From assembly GCF_037860835.1 (NCBI RefSeq), contig NZ_JBBEOG010000003.1:124001-188000 (forward strand): a stretch of DNA of 64,000 nt, in the 5' to 3' direction. How positions within the stretch are numbered: position 1 is the stretch's first letter; every line of letters starts with the position of its first letter. The notes beneath the pieces were generated by a model. That model ran no database searches, was not told the origin of the DNA, and saw only the letters and a list, made by a program, of their open reading frames with translations. The stretch comes from Aquipuribacter nitratireducens. Lineage in GTDB: Bacteria > Actinomycetota > Actinomycetes > Actinomycetales > JBBAYJ01. Of this stretch, positions 38,306 to 46,645 are shown in pieces. A program made the translations under genes and the position numbers.

Positions 38306-39066
38306 GGGGAGCGGGTGAGACCACCGTCCACGGCGACCGCGGTGCCCGTGACGTACGAGGCCGCCGGGGACAGCAGGAAGGTCGCCACCTTCGCGAACTC
38401 CTCCGGCATGCCGACCCGGCGCAGCGGCACGCCCTCCTCGAACGCCTGGCGCGCGGCGGTGGGGTCGCCGGTGGCCTCCTCGATCTCGCGGACCCGGTCG
38501 GTGTCGAAGCGGCCGGGCAGGAGGGCGTTGACCCGCACCCCGGACGGGCCGAGCTCGTCGGCGAGCTCCTTCGCCACCATCGCGAGCCCCGGCCGGAGCC
38601 CGTTGCTGATGCCGAGGCCCGTGATGGGCTGCCGGGCGGACGTCGACAGGACGAGGACGACCGAGGCGCCCTCGAAGCCGGCGCTGCGCGCGACGGCCGT
38701 CGTGAGGCGGAGGGCGCCGAGGAACACGGACTCGAACGCGGAGCGCCACTGCTCGTCGCTCGCCTCGAACGCGCGGGCCGCGGGCGGGCCCCCGACGCTG
38801 ACGAGCGCCCCGTCGAGACGGCCGAAGCGGGCGTGGGCGCTCGCGACCAGCCGACCCGACGTCGAGGGGTCCGCGAGGTCCCCCGGCATGGCGAGCACAC
38901 GGTCGCCCGCGGCGAGGGAGGCCACCGCCTCCTCGAGCCGGTTCTCGTCCCGCCCGCACAGCACGACCTTCGCGCCCTCGGTGACGAGCTCGCGCGCGGT
39001 CGCGAGGCCGAGCCCCGACGAGCCGCCGGAGACGACGTAGACCCGTCCGTCCAGTCCGCAGTCCAT
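38302..39066 (-). CDS. Short-chain dehydrogenase/reductase
   Basis: A 254-aa SDR of unknown substrate. The cofactor loop VVSGGSSGLGLATA is at residues ~10-23. The expected Ser-Tyr-Lys triad is altered: the usual YxxxK region reads GLGISNGLRPGLAMVAKEL, so the Tyr is missing while the Ser (VLSTSAR) is present. The C-terminal DGGLTRSP is typical. I chose ATG 39066 because CACGAT lies seven bases upstream; ATG 39075 is possible. Confidence 0.85.
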   Translation of the reverse strand: MDCGLDGRVYVVSGGSSGLGLATARELVTEGAKVVLCGRDENRLEEAVASLAAGDRVLAMPGDLADPSTSGRLVASAHARFGRLDGALVSVGGPPAARAFEASDEQWRSAFESVFLGALRLTTAVARSAGFEGASVVLVLSTSARQPITGLGISNGLRPGLAMVAKELADELGPSGVRVNALLPGRFDTDRVREIEEATGDPTAARQAFEEGVPLRRVGMPEEFAKVATFLLSPAASYVTGTAVAVDGGLTRSP

Positions 39067-39121
39067 GGGCGTCATCGTGGCGCACGACACGCCTCCGCCG
39101 CGCCGGGACGCGCGGTCGGTC

Positions 39122-39922
39122 TCAGCCGCGACCCGGCTCGTACACCCACGGGGACGCGGCGTCGTCGCCCCCGCCGGCGCCCGCCGCGGTGTCGTCTCGG
39201 CCGGCACGCCGCGCGAGGACGACCCAGATGACGAGCCCAGCGGCCGCGAACAGGTACCACTGGACGCCGTAGGCCAGGTGGGGGCCCGGGTCGACGTCCG
39301 GCCGGGGCAGGGTCGCGAGGCCCGCCGGCTCGGCCTCGTCCTCGGTCGCGAGCACGGCGTACCCGGTGTCGAGGGCGGCGTCGCCGGGCAGGAGCGCGCC
39401 CACATCGAGCCGGTACGTCTGGCCCTCCGGCGCGCCCCGCGTCGCGGCGGACTCCGTCGCCCGCAGCCGCACGAGCAGCTCGACCTGCCCCGCGGGCGGC
39501 ACGGGGACCGACTCGGGGCGGCTCGCGTCGGTCCCGGCGGGCACCCAGCCCCGGACCACGAGGAGCGTGGTCGCGACCGCACCGTCGGACGGCGCGACGT
39601 CGAAGGGCACCGCGACGAGGTAGCCGTTGCTGCCGCCCTGCGGCCGGTTCCGCACGAGGACCGTGTCCGCGGGCCGGTAGCTGCCGCGCACGCGTGCGGG
39701 CAGCCACTCCTCGTCGGGCGCCACCCCGTCGTCGGCGACGGCGCGAAGGTCGGCGAGGTCCGTCGCGGCGGCGTCGTAGTTCGCGAGCACGGCGGCGTTG
39801 CGCTCGGCGCGCTGCACCCGGCGGTCGAGCTGCCACTGCGCGAGCCACACGCACGCGAGCGCGAACAGGACGGCCACGACCAGCCCGGCGAGCCACCGCG
39901 GCTGCCGCAGCGCCCGCCTCAC
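39122..39922 (-). CDS. SURF1-family cytochrome oxidase assembly protein
   Basis: A 266-aa SURF1/Shy1 protein, which helps insert heme A into cytochrome oxidase. Two membrane helices, at residues ~9-30 (WLAGLVVAVLFALACVWLAQ) and ~215-235 (YLFAAAGLVIWVVLARR), bracket an extracellular domain with VLVRNRPQGGSNGYLVAVPF and VVRGWVPAG. PHLAYGVQWYLFA is the C-terminal signature. GTG 39922 overlaps the previous stop as GTGA. It complements ctaA/ctaB about 20 kb away. Confidence 0.93.
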   Translation of the reverse strand: MRRALRQPRWLAGLVVAVLFALACVWLAQWQLDRRVQRAERNAAVLANYDAAATDLADLRAVADDGVAPDEEWLPARVRGSYRPADTVLVRNRPQGGSNGYLVAVPFDVAPSDGAVATTLLVVRGWVPAGTDASRPESVPVPPAGQVELLVRLRATESAATRGAPEGQTYRLDVGALLPGDAALDTGYAVLATEDEAEPAGLATLPRPDVDPGPHLAYGVQWYLFAAAGLVIWVVLARRAGRDDTAAGAGGGDDAASPWVYEPGRG

Positions 39923-40167
39923 CGGGGGTCCTCGGGCAGCTCCTCGAGGGTCACGACGTCGCGGAGGAACCCGCGGGCCGCGAGGAACTGGCTCAGGTGG
40001 TCCCGGTGCTCGTCGCAGGCGGCCCACACCTTGCGCCGCTCGGGGGTGTGGAGGCGCGGGTTGTTCCACCGCAGCGCCCACACCGCCTCCGCCCGGCACC
40101 CCTTCGCGCTGCAGAGCACGGGCTCCGTGGGGTCCGGCGGCTCCGGCGCCTCAGGCGGCGTCGTCAC
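39919..40167 (-). CDS. Small zinc-knuckle-like conserved protein
   Basis: An 82-aa protein, conserved next to SURF1 in actinobacteria. A Pro/Glu-rich head precedes CSAKGC and a later CDEH, which could bind zinc as C-x4-C...C-x2-H. ALRWNNPRLHTPERRKVW is the most conserved part. The start overlaps the DUF3099 gene by 17 bases. Function unknown. Confidence 0.8.
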   Translation of the reverse strand: MTTPPEAPEPPDPTEPVLCSAKGCRAEAVWALRWNNPRLHTPERRKVWAACDEHRDHLSQFLAARGFLRDVVTLEELPEDPR

Positions 40168-40492
40168 GGGTGGGGGGCAGCGCCGCGCGCTGCGGGGCCA
40201 CGGGCCCGAGACCCGCCGGCCGCACCGGGGTCTTCTCGCGGCCGGCGTTCGCCAGCAGCACCGCGATGTACGGCAGGAAGACGGCGCCCGGCACGAACAG
40301 CCACGCGGACCAGTGCGGCATCACCACGACGAAGCCGACGACGCACAGGGTCCGCAGCCCCATGGAGATCGCGTAGTTGCGCATGCGACGGCTCACGTCC
40401 TCGGAGTGCGAGGAGCGTGCCGTCGTGATCCTCACCACCGGCTCCGCCGGGATCACCCGGGGGTCCTGCCGGCCGGAACCGTCGCCGTCCAT
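40151..40492 (-). CDS. DUF3099 membrane protein
   Basis: A 113-aa DUF3099 protein. A polar N-terminal part (ITTARSSHSEDVSRRMRNYA) leads to two membrane helices (~45-62 and ~66-84) and a polar tail. ATG 40492 has TACCGT eight bases upstream (40501-40506), consistent with a leaderless start of the DUF3099-zinc-knuckle-SURF1 operon. Confidence 0.87.
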   Translation of the reverse strand: MDGDGSGRQDPRVIPAEPVVRITTARSSHSEDVSRRMRNYAISMGLRTLCVVGFVVVMPHWSAWLFVPGAVFLPYIAVLLANAGREKTPVRPAGLGPVAPQRAALPPTRDDAA

Positions 40493-40545
40493 CACGCACA
40501 ACGGTACGTCAGCGCGCGGACGGTGGCGCCACGGGGCAGGTGGCC

Positions 40546-41955
40546 TCAGGACGCCTCCGACACCGACGACAGGTGGAAGTCGCGGACGTGCAGCGCCGGT
40601 GCCGCGGTCCGCGGGAGCCAGTCGCCGAGCTCCCGCGCGAGGCACACCTGGGACGCCCCGGCGCCGGCGACGCGGGACAGCATCGCGGCGGGGGAGTCGT
40701 TGAAGCGGAAGTTCGTCGTCGCGCCGACGACCTCACCGCCGCGGACCACGTAGACCCCGTCCCGCGTGAGGCCCGTCAGCAGGAGGGTCTGCTCGTCGAC
40801 GGTCCTCACGTACCACAGGCACGTGAGGAGCAGACCGTCGCCGAGGCCCGCGAGCAGGTCGGTCGTGCCGCCCGCGCCGCCGGTGACGTCGACGAGGACG
40901 TTGCCCGCCCACGGCGCCACCGGCACGTCCGCGAGGGCCGCGGTGTGCCGGGTCGAGGGCAGCGCCCGCAGGACACCCTCGTCGAGGTAGCGGGTGCCGG
41001 GCACGGCGAGGCCGCTGTCGAACACCGACGCGACCTCGTCCGTGCTCGTGGCGGACACGACGTCGGACGTCGCGAGGACGGGGTGCGCCGGGTCGTCCCG
41101 CACCGTCAGGGGCTGCGGGGTCAGCCGCTCGCCGACCCGGGTGCGACCGCCCGGCCGGGAGAACGCGGAGCGGCCCTCGGCGGCGGCCCGGGCCTCCGCC
41201 GACAGCAGCCAGTACCCGAGCAGGTCGGCGGTCGCGGACGGCGGCAGGACGACGTCGTGGCGTCCCGGCGCCACGTCGACACGTCGTGCCTGCCACGTGA
41301 GGCCCTGCCGCACCTCGGCGTCGAGGGCGTGGAGGTCGACGTGCGCGCCGACGTCGCGGGCGCCGGCACCCGCCCACGCCGACCGCGAGCGGGCGTGCGA
41401 CTTGCCGTTGAGCTCGACGGTCCCGTACGGCTCGACGACGCGGTGCCGGGTGCCCGCGCTCGTCGCGGTCCACGTCGTCGTCACCGTGTGCTCGGCGAAG
41501 CCGAACAGCTCCCGGTCCTCCCCGCGGGCGCGGGCGAACAGCTCCCCGAGGGTCCGGGCGGTCCCGGCGAGCGCCTCGGGCGTGACGGGCGGGGCGGCCT
41601 CGGCGAAGTCGTCGTGGACCGGGCCCACCACCAGCGCGGCCCCGTCCTCGGCCGCCTCGGCGCCGTCGAGCTCCCGGACGGCGTCCGCGACGAGCCGTTC
41701 GACGTCGTCCCGGGACGCGACGGCGCGGGTGAGGGAGCCGACGGCCCGGCCACCCGCGACGTCCCGCACGACCGCGACCGACGCCGACCGCTCGCTCGTC
41801 GTGCCGCCCGTCGTCTGCTCGTTCGCGGCCCAGCGGAGGTTCGTCGAGCCCTCGTCGGTGACGACGACGACCGCGTCGTCGCAGCCGAGCCGCCGGGCGG
41901 CGGCGAGCGCGACGTCCACGACCTGCTCGACCCCCGGGTCCGGGTGCACGCTCAC
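40546..41955 (-). CDS. tldE: TldE/PmbA metalloprotease subunit
   Basis: Partner of TldD; 469 aa. The TldD/TldE pair forms a protease that in E. coli removes leader or cytotoxic peptides. This subunit lacks the HExxxH zinc motif, as expected for TldE. Conserved parts include LRWAANEQTTGGTTSER, AHPVLATSDVVSATSTDEV and the C-terminal GEVVGATTNFRFNDSP. The GTG start overlaps the tldD stop as GTGA. No peptide precursor gene is obvious nearby. Confidence 0.93.
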   Translation of the reverse strand: MSVHPDPGVEQVVDVALAAARRLGCDDAVVVVTDEGSTNLRWAANEQTTGGTTSERSASVAVVRDVAGGRAVGSLTRAVASRDDVERLVADAVRELDGAEAAEDGAALVVGPVHDDFAEAAPPVTPEALAGTARTLGELFARARGEDRELFGFAEHTVTTTWTATSAGTRHRVVEPYGTVELNGKSHARSRSAWAGAGARDVGAHVDLHALDAEVRQGLTWQARRVDVAPGRHDVVLPPSATADLLGYWLLSAEARAAAEGRSAFSRPGGRTRVGERLTPQPLTVRDDPAHPVLATSDVVSATSTDEVASVFDSGLAVPGTRYLDEGVLRALPSTRHTAALADVPVAPWAGNVLVDVTGGAGGTTDLLAGLGDGLLLTCLWYVRTVDEQTLLLTGLTRDGVYVVRGGEVVGATTNFRFNDSPAAMLSRVAGAGASQVCLARELGDWLPRTAAPALHVRDFHLSSVSEAS

Positions 41956-43451
41956 CGGCCCTCCTCCTCGGTGTTGAGCACCGACACGTCCGTCACGACC
42001 ACCGCCGGGCAGCCGTGGCTCACCGGGGCCGCCTGGCCCGGCTGCCCCTTGCCGCAGTTGAGCGCCCCCTGCAGCGACCACGTGCCGGGGCCCCCGACCG
42101 CGGCGAGCCGCGACCAGAAGTCCGGCGTGCTCGCCTGGTACGCGACGTCACGGAGCATCCCGTCGAGCCGCCCGGAGCGGATCCGGTGGAAGCGCTGGGC
42201 CGTGAACTGGAAGTTGAAGCGCTGCATGTCGATCGACCACGACCGGTCGCCGACGACGAGGATCCCGTCCTCCACGCCGGCGACGAGCGCCTCGAGCGAC
42301 GCGGGACCGGCGGGGTCGGCGGCGAGGGACACGTTCGGCATGCGCTGCAGCGGCGCGTGGAGGGGCTCGTCGGCGTACGCGCACCCGTTCGAGCGCTCCC
42401 CGCGCTCCGCCGCCATCGCCCGGTCGAGCTGGTAGCCGACGTGGCGGCCGTCGCGGACGATGTCCCAGCGCTGGGCGGGCACGCCCTCGTCGTCCCAGCC
42501 GAGGCTCGACAGCCCGTGCGGCTCGGTCCGGTCGCCCGTGACGGTCATGAGGTCGCTGCCGTAGCGGCGGGTGCCGAGCCCGTCGGGCGTCGCGAACGAC
42601 GTGCCCGCGTACGCCGCCTCGTAGCCGAAGGCGCGGTCGAGCTCCGTGGCGTGGGCGACGGACTCGTGGACGGTCAGCCACAGCTGGGTGGGGTCGATGA
42701 CGAGGTCGTAGCGTCCTGGCTCCACCGACGGGGCGGCGAGCTTCTCCGCCGCGAGGGGCGCGAGGGTCGGGGCCTCGGCGGTGCAGCCGCCGGGGGCGAC
42801 GACGTGCTCCCAGCCCCGCGCGGACGGCGCGGTGAGGCTGCGCATCGTGTCGGCGCGGCCGTCGTCGGCGACGACGACGGCGGTGACCTCCGGCTGGACG
42901 CGGACCCGCTGCTGCACCGTCCGGGTGCCGGCGAGGTCGGCGTACAGCTTCTGCTCCTTCACGCTGTGGACGAGCGCGTCGGCGTGCGTCCCGCCGGTGG
43001 CGAGGACGTCGCCGCACCAGCCGACGAGCACGGCGGCCTGCTCGGCCGCCGGCACGTCGAAGGGGTCGACGTCGTACGGCGACACCCACGTGCCCTGCTC
43101 GACCGGGGCGTCGGCGAGCTCGACGGGACGGTGCACGAGCGGGCGGGCGACCCGGGCGCCGCGCACGGCCACGGTGGCGGCGGCGCGCGCCGCCTCCGGG
43201 GTGAGGTCGCCGGTGGCGGCGAAGCCCCACGCCCCGTCGAGCACGACCCGCACGCTCACGCCGACCCGCACGGTGTCGTGGACGCCCTCGACAGCGCGGT
43301 CGCGGACGCGGACGACCCGGTCCCGGGACCGCTGCACGCGCACGGCCGCGTACGTCGCACCCGCGTCGCGCGCCTCCTGCAGCGCCGCGTCGACGAGGGC
43401 GTCGAGCGGGAGGGCGAGGAAGTCGGCGTCGACGCCGCGGCTGCCGGGCAC
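41952..43451 (-). CDS. tldD: TldD metalloprotease catalytic subunit
   Basis: Zinc protease subunit, 499 aa. The HExxxH motif is HESVAHATELDR near residue 268. The N-terminal domain has DDGRADTMRS and the C-terminal domain RSWSIDMQRFNFQF, LRDVAYQASTPDFW and NCGKGQPGQ, all TldD-like. I chose GTG 43451 because TAGCGT (43459-43464) lies seven bases upstream; GTG 43460 would add three residues. That -10 contains the TAG stop codon of the upstream oxidoreductase gene. Confidence 0.94.
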   Translation of the reverse strand: MPGSRGVDADFLALPLDALVDAALQEARDAGATYAAVRVQRSRDRVVRVRDRAVEGVHDTVRVGVSVRVVLDGAWGFAATGDLTPEAARAAATVAVRGARVARPLVHRPVELADAPVEQGTWVSPYDVDPFDVPAAEQAAVLVGWCGDVLATGGTHADALVHSVKEQKLYADLAGTRTVQQRVRVQPEVTAVVVADDGRADTMRSLTAPSARGWEHVVAPGGCTAEAPTLAPLAAEKLAAPSVEPGRYDLVIDPTQLWLTVHESVAHATELDRAFGYEAAYAGTSFATPDGLGTRRYGSDLMTVTGDRTEPHGLSSLGWDDEGVPAQRWDIVRDGRHVGYQLDRAMAAERGERSNGCAYADEPLHAPLQRMPNVSLAADPAGPASLEALVAGVEDGILVVGDRSWSIDMQRFNFQFTAQRFHRIRSGRLDGMLRDVAYQASTPDFWSRLAAVGGPGTWSLQGALNCGKGQPGQAAPVSHGCPAVVVTDVSVLNTEEEGR

Positions 43452-43458
43452 CCGCCCC

Positions 43459-43464
43459 ACGCTA
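43459..43464 (-). promoter_or_regulatory. -10 element of tldD inside the preceding stop
   Basis: TAGCGT on the minus strand, seven bases before GTG 43451. Its first three bases are the TAG stop of the oxidoreductase gene. Confidence 0.45.
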
Positions 43465-44454
43465 GGGGACGAGGACGAGCTTCCCGGCACTCCTGCGGGC
43501 CCGGAGGTCGGCGTGGGCGGCCGCGGCCTCGTCGAGCTTGTACGTGCCGCCGACGACGGCGCGGAGCAGCCCGGCCCGGACCATCGACAGCAGCTCGTCC
43601 ATGATCGGCACGAGGCCGCCGCGGGCGAGCGCCGCCTGCAGCCAGAACCCGCCGACGGTGCGCGAGGTCGCCATGAGGTCGACGGGGGCGACGCTGCGTC
43701 CCGCCCGCCGGGAGGCCAGACCGAACACGACCATGCGGCCCATGGGCGCGAGGGCGAGGTAGGAGCCGTTGAAGACGTCGCCGCCGGTCATCTCGAGGAC
43801 GACGTCGACGGGACGGTCGTCGTTGGCGGAGATGAGGAGGTCGCGCACGGACGCGGCGCCGCCCGCCTCGGCGGCGTTGACGTCGACGACGACGTCCGCG
43901 CCCAGGTCGTGGGCGAGGGCCCGCTTGTCGACCGTCGAGGCCGACGCGATGATCCGCCCGGCCCGCCACTGCCGGGCGAGCTGCACCGCGACCGTGCCGA
44001 CCCCGCCGGCCGCGGAGTGGACGACGACGCTCTCGCCCGGCGCCATGCGGGTGCACGTGCGCAGCAGGTGCCACGCGGTGACGCCCTGGAGCACGAGGGC
44101 GCAGGCGTCCGCGGCGGGCAGCTCCTCGTCGATGACGACGCTCGTCGCCTGCGGCACGGCCGCGAGCTCGGCGTAGCCCCCGCTCGGCACGAGCGCGACG
44201 ACCCGCCGGCCGACCAGCGTCGCGTCGGCGTCCGGCCCCGCCTCGACGACGCGGCCGACGACCTCGGCGCCCGGCACGAGGGGCAGCTGCTGCGGGGCGA
44301 GGTACGTGTTCTCGGTGGTGTGGGTGTCGGCGTAGTTGACCCCGCACGCCTCCACCTCGACGAGGAGGTCCGCGCGACCCGGCCGCGGGTCGGGCACGTC
44401 CTCCGGGACGAGGACCTCGGGGCCGCCGAAGGAGCGGACGACGACGGCGCGCAC
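43462..44454 (-). CDS. Zinc-free quinone oxidoreductase-like reductase (MDR)
   Basis: A 330-aa medium-chain reductase of the quinone oxidoreductase type. CGVNYADTHTTENTYL near residue 33 has the NYAD motif of zinc-free members. The Rossmann segment SVVVHSAAGGVGTVAVQLA near residue 140 binds NADPH, and EMTGGDVFNGSYLALAPMG follows. The GTG start has TAGAGT six bases upstream. It is divergent from fabG and ends in TAG. Confidence 0.92.
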   Translation of the reverse strand: MRAVVVRSFGGPEVLVPEDVPDPRPGRADLLVEVEACGVNYADTHTTENTYLAPQQLPLVPGAEVVGRVVEAGPDADATLVGRRVVALVPSGGYAELAAVPQATSVVIDEELPAADACALVLQGVTAWHLLRTCTRMAPGESVVVHSAAGGVGTVAVQLARQWRAGRIIASASTVDKRALAHDLGADVVVDVNAAEAGGAASVRDLLISANDDRPVDVVLEMTGGDVFNGSYLALAPMGRMVVFGLASRRAGRSVAPVDLMATSRTVGGFWLQAALARGGLVPIMDELLSMVRAGLLRAVVGGTYKLDEAAAAHADLRARRSAGKLVLVP

Positions 44455-44460
44455 CCGCGC

Positions 44461-44521
44461 ACTCTAGGCGAGCGGACCACCCGCTCGCCGGAGGGGCCGA
44501 CAGGCGTCCATCGGCTAGGTT
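44461..44521. promoter_or_regulatory. Divergent qor/fabG promoters with a 9-bp palindrome
   Basis: TAGAGT (minus, 44461-44466) serves the oxidoreductase GTG six bases on. TAGGTT (plus, 44516-44521) lies seven bases before the fabG ATG. Between them GGCGAGCGG-N5-CCGCTCGCC (44467-44489) is a perfect inverted repeat touching the first -10: a likely operator. Confidence 0.45.
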
Positions 44522-44528
44522 CGCCCCC

Positions 44529-45248
44529 ATGCCTGACGCGCACGTCCTCGTGACCGGCGGCAACCGCGGCATCGGTCTGGGGATCGCCACGCGGCTGCTC
44601 GCCGACGGGTACGCCGTCACCGCCACCTCCCGCAGCGGCGCCCTGCCGGACGGCGCGCCCGCGGGCCTGGGCGTCGTCGCGTGCGACGTGACGGACGCGG
44701 CGTCCGTCGACGCTGCCGTCACCGCCGCCGAGCAGGCCCGGGGGCCGCTCACGCGCGTCGTCGCGAACGCGGGCGTCACCGCCGACCAGCTGCTGCTCCG
44801 CATGAGCGAGGAGGAGTTCTCCGGCGTCGTCGACACCAACCTCGGCGGCGCCTGGCGCCTGCTCAAGCGCGCGAGCAAGTCGATGATCCGCGCCCGGACG
44901 GGCCGGGTCGTGCTCGTCGGCTCCGTCGTCGGGCTCTACGGCTCGCCCGGGCAGACGAACTACGCCGCGAGCAAGGCGGGCCTCGTCGGCCTCGCCCGCT
45001 CCGTCACGCGCGAGCTCGGCGGGCGCGGCATCACGTGCAACGTCGTCGCGCCGGGCTTCATCGACACCGACATGACGGCGGCGCTCGACGACGAGCGGAA
45101 GCAGTCGTACCTCGGGGCGATCCCGGCGGGTCGCTTCGGCGCCGTCGACGACGTCGCCGCGGCGGTGTCGTTCCTGCTCGACGACGCGGCCGGGTACATC
45201 AGCGGGGCCGTGGTCCCCGTCGACGGCGGCCTCGGCATGGGCCACTGA
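44529..45248 (+). CDS. fabG: 3-oxoacyl-ACP reductase FabG
   Basis: NADPH-dependent reductase of type II fatty acid synthesis; 239 aa. VTGGNRGIGLGIATRL is the cofactor loop, ANAGVT near residue 80, and the catalytic triad is Ser (VGSVVGLYGSPGQ), Tyr and Lys (NYAASKAGLVGLAR). The C-terminus (GAVVPVDGGLGMGH) is FabG1/MabA-like. fabI follows 30 bases on, the mycobacterial mabA-inhA order. Confidence 0.95.
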   Translation: MPDAHVLVTGGNRGIGLGIATRLLADGYAVTATSRSGALPDGAPAGLGVVACDVTDAASVDAAVTAAEQARGPLTRVVANAGVTADQLLLRMSEEEFSGVVDTNLGGAWRLLKRASKSMIRARTGRVVLVGSVVGLYGSPGQTNYAASKAGLVGLARSVTRELGGRGITCNVVAPGFIDTDMTAALDDERKQSYLGAIPAGRFGAVDDVAAAVSFLLDDAAGYISGAVVPVDGGLGMGH

Positions 45249-45278
45249 GACACAGCCACCTGAGAGGACGGGACGCAC

Positions 45279-46049
45279 ATGGGACTGCTCGACGGCAAGC
45301 GCCTGCTCGTGACCGGTGTGCTCAAGGACACCTCGATCGCGTTCCACGTCGCACGCCTCGCCCAGCAGGAGGGCGCGGACGTCGTGCTGTCGTCCTTCGG
45401 GCGCACCATGAAGATCACGCAGGCGATCGCGCGGCGGCTGCCCGCCCCCGCCCCCGTCGTGGAGCTCGACGTCACCGACCCCACCCACCTCGAGGGGCTG
45501 CCGACGGCGCTGCGGGCGCACCTCGGGGAGGACGGGCGCCTCGACGGCGTCGTCCACTCCATCGGCTTCGCCCCCCAGGGCGCCTTCGACTTCCTCCACG
45601 CCGGGTGGGACGACGTCGCGACGGCGCTGCACGTGTCGTCGTACTCGCTGAAGTCGCTCACCGTCGCGTGCCGCGAGCTGCTGCACCCGGGCTCCGCCGT
45701 CGTCGGCCTGACGTTCGACGCCTCCTACGCGTGGCCGGTGTACGACTGGATGGGCGTGGCGAAGGCCGCCTTCGAGTCGACGGCCCGCTACCTCGCCCGC
45801 GACCTCGGACCGGAGGGCGTCCGGGTCAACCTCGTGTCCGCGGGCCCGGTCCGCACGACGGCGGCGAGCTCGATCCCGGGCTTCGAGCAGTTCGAGGAGA
45901 CGTGGCAGGAGCGCGCCCCGCTCGGCTGGGACGTCCGCGACCCGGAGCCGACGGCGCGCGCGGTGTGCGCGCTGCTGTCGGACTGGTTCCCGGCGACGAC
46001 GGCGGAGATCGTCCACGTCGACGGCGGCTTCCACGCGATGGGGGCCTGA
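45279..46049 (+). CDS. fabI: Enoyl-ACP reductase, InhA type
   Basis: NADH-dependent final reductase of the elongation cycle; 256 aa. The N-terminus LLDGKRLLVTGVLKDTSIAF is InhA-like. VHSIGFAPQGAF near residue 93 and the catalytic YxxMxxxK (YDWMGVAK) near residue 157 are present. The last part has VDGGFHAMGA. A GAGAGGACGGG stretch precedes ATG 45279. SixA follows after one base. Confidence 0.96.
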   Translation: MGLLDGKRLLVTGVLKDTSIAFHVARLAQQEGADVVLSSFGRTMKITQAIARRLPAPAPVVELDVTDPTHLEGLPTALRAHLGEDGRLDGVVHSIGFAPQGAFDFLHAGWDDVATALHVSSYSLKSLTVACRELLHPGSAVVGLTFDASYAWPVYDWMGVAKAAFESTARYLARDLGPEGVRVNLVSAGPVRTTAASSIPGFEQFEETWQERAPLGWDVRDPEPTARAVCALLSDWFPATTAEIVHVDGGFHAMGA

Positions 46050-46050
46050 G

Positions 46051-46623
46051 GTGAGCGACGCGGCCGGAGGCATCGCCGCGACGGCGGCCGGCGAGTCCCG
46101 CACCCGCCGCGGCTCGCGGCGGCTCCTCGTCGTCCGCCACGCGAAGGCGGCCTACCCTGACGGTGTCGTCGACCACGACCGCCCGCTCACCGAGCGCGGC
46201 GAGCGGGACGCGGCCGCGGTCGGGCGGTGGATGGCGACGGAGCGCTTCGTGCCGGACGTCGTCCTCACCTCCGATGCGGTCAGGGCGCTCGGCACGTGGG
46301 AGCTCGTCGCGCCGGAGCTCGGCGTGGAGCCGGAGGTGCACGTGGAGCGGCGGCTCTACAACGCCGACGCCGACACGGTCCTCGACCTCGTCCGCACGCA
46401 CGGCGGGGACGCCCACACCGTGGCGGTGTTCGGCCACGAGCCGGGCCTGTCGACGCTCGCGAGGACGCTCGCGGACCCGGAGACGTCGGACCCGCAGGAG
46501 CTCGCGGGCCTCAGCGACCGGTTCCCCACCGCGGGCGTCGTCGTCATGCGGACCCGCTCGGCGTGGGTCGACACGCCGCTCGGCGGGCTCGTGCTCGCGC
46601 GGGTGGTCGTGCCGCGGTCCTGA
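46051..46623 (+). CDS. SixA-type histidine phosphatase
   Basis: A 190-aa histidine phosphatase. The catalytic LLVVRHAKAAYPDG (RHAK) is near residue 25, RPLTERGERDA follows, and the second His is in VAVFGHEPGLSTLA. The first ~20 residues are not conserved. Members dephosphorylate phosphohistidine proteins or small phosphoesters. Co-transcription with fabG-fabI is likely, but a role in lipid synthesis is not implied. Confidence 0.9.
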   Translation: MSDAAGGIAATAAGESRTRRGSRRLLVVRHAKAAYPDGVVDHDRPLTERGERDAAAVGRWMATERFVPDVVLTSDAVRALGTWELVAPELGVEPEVHVERRLYNADADTVLDLVRTHGGDAHTVAVFGHEPGLSTLARTLADPETSDPQELAGLSDRFPTAGVVVMRTRSAWVDTPLGGLVLARVVVPRS

Positions 46624-46645
46624 CGGTCGCGCGCGGCCGCCGGGC

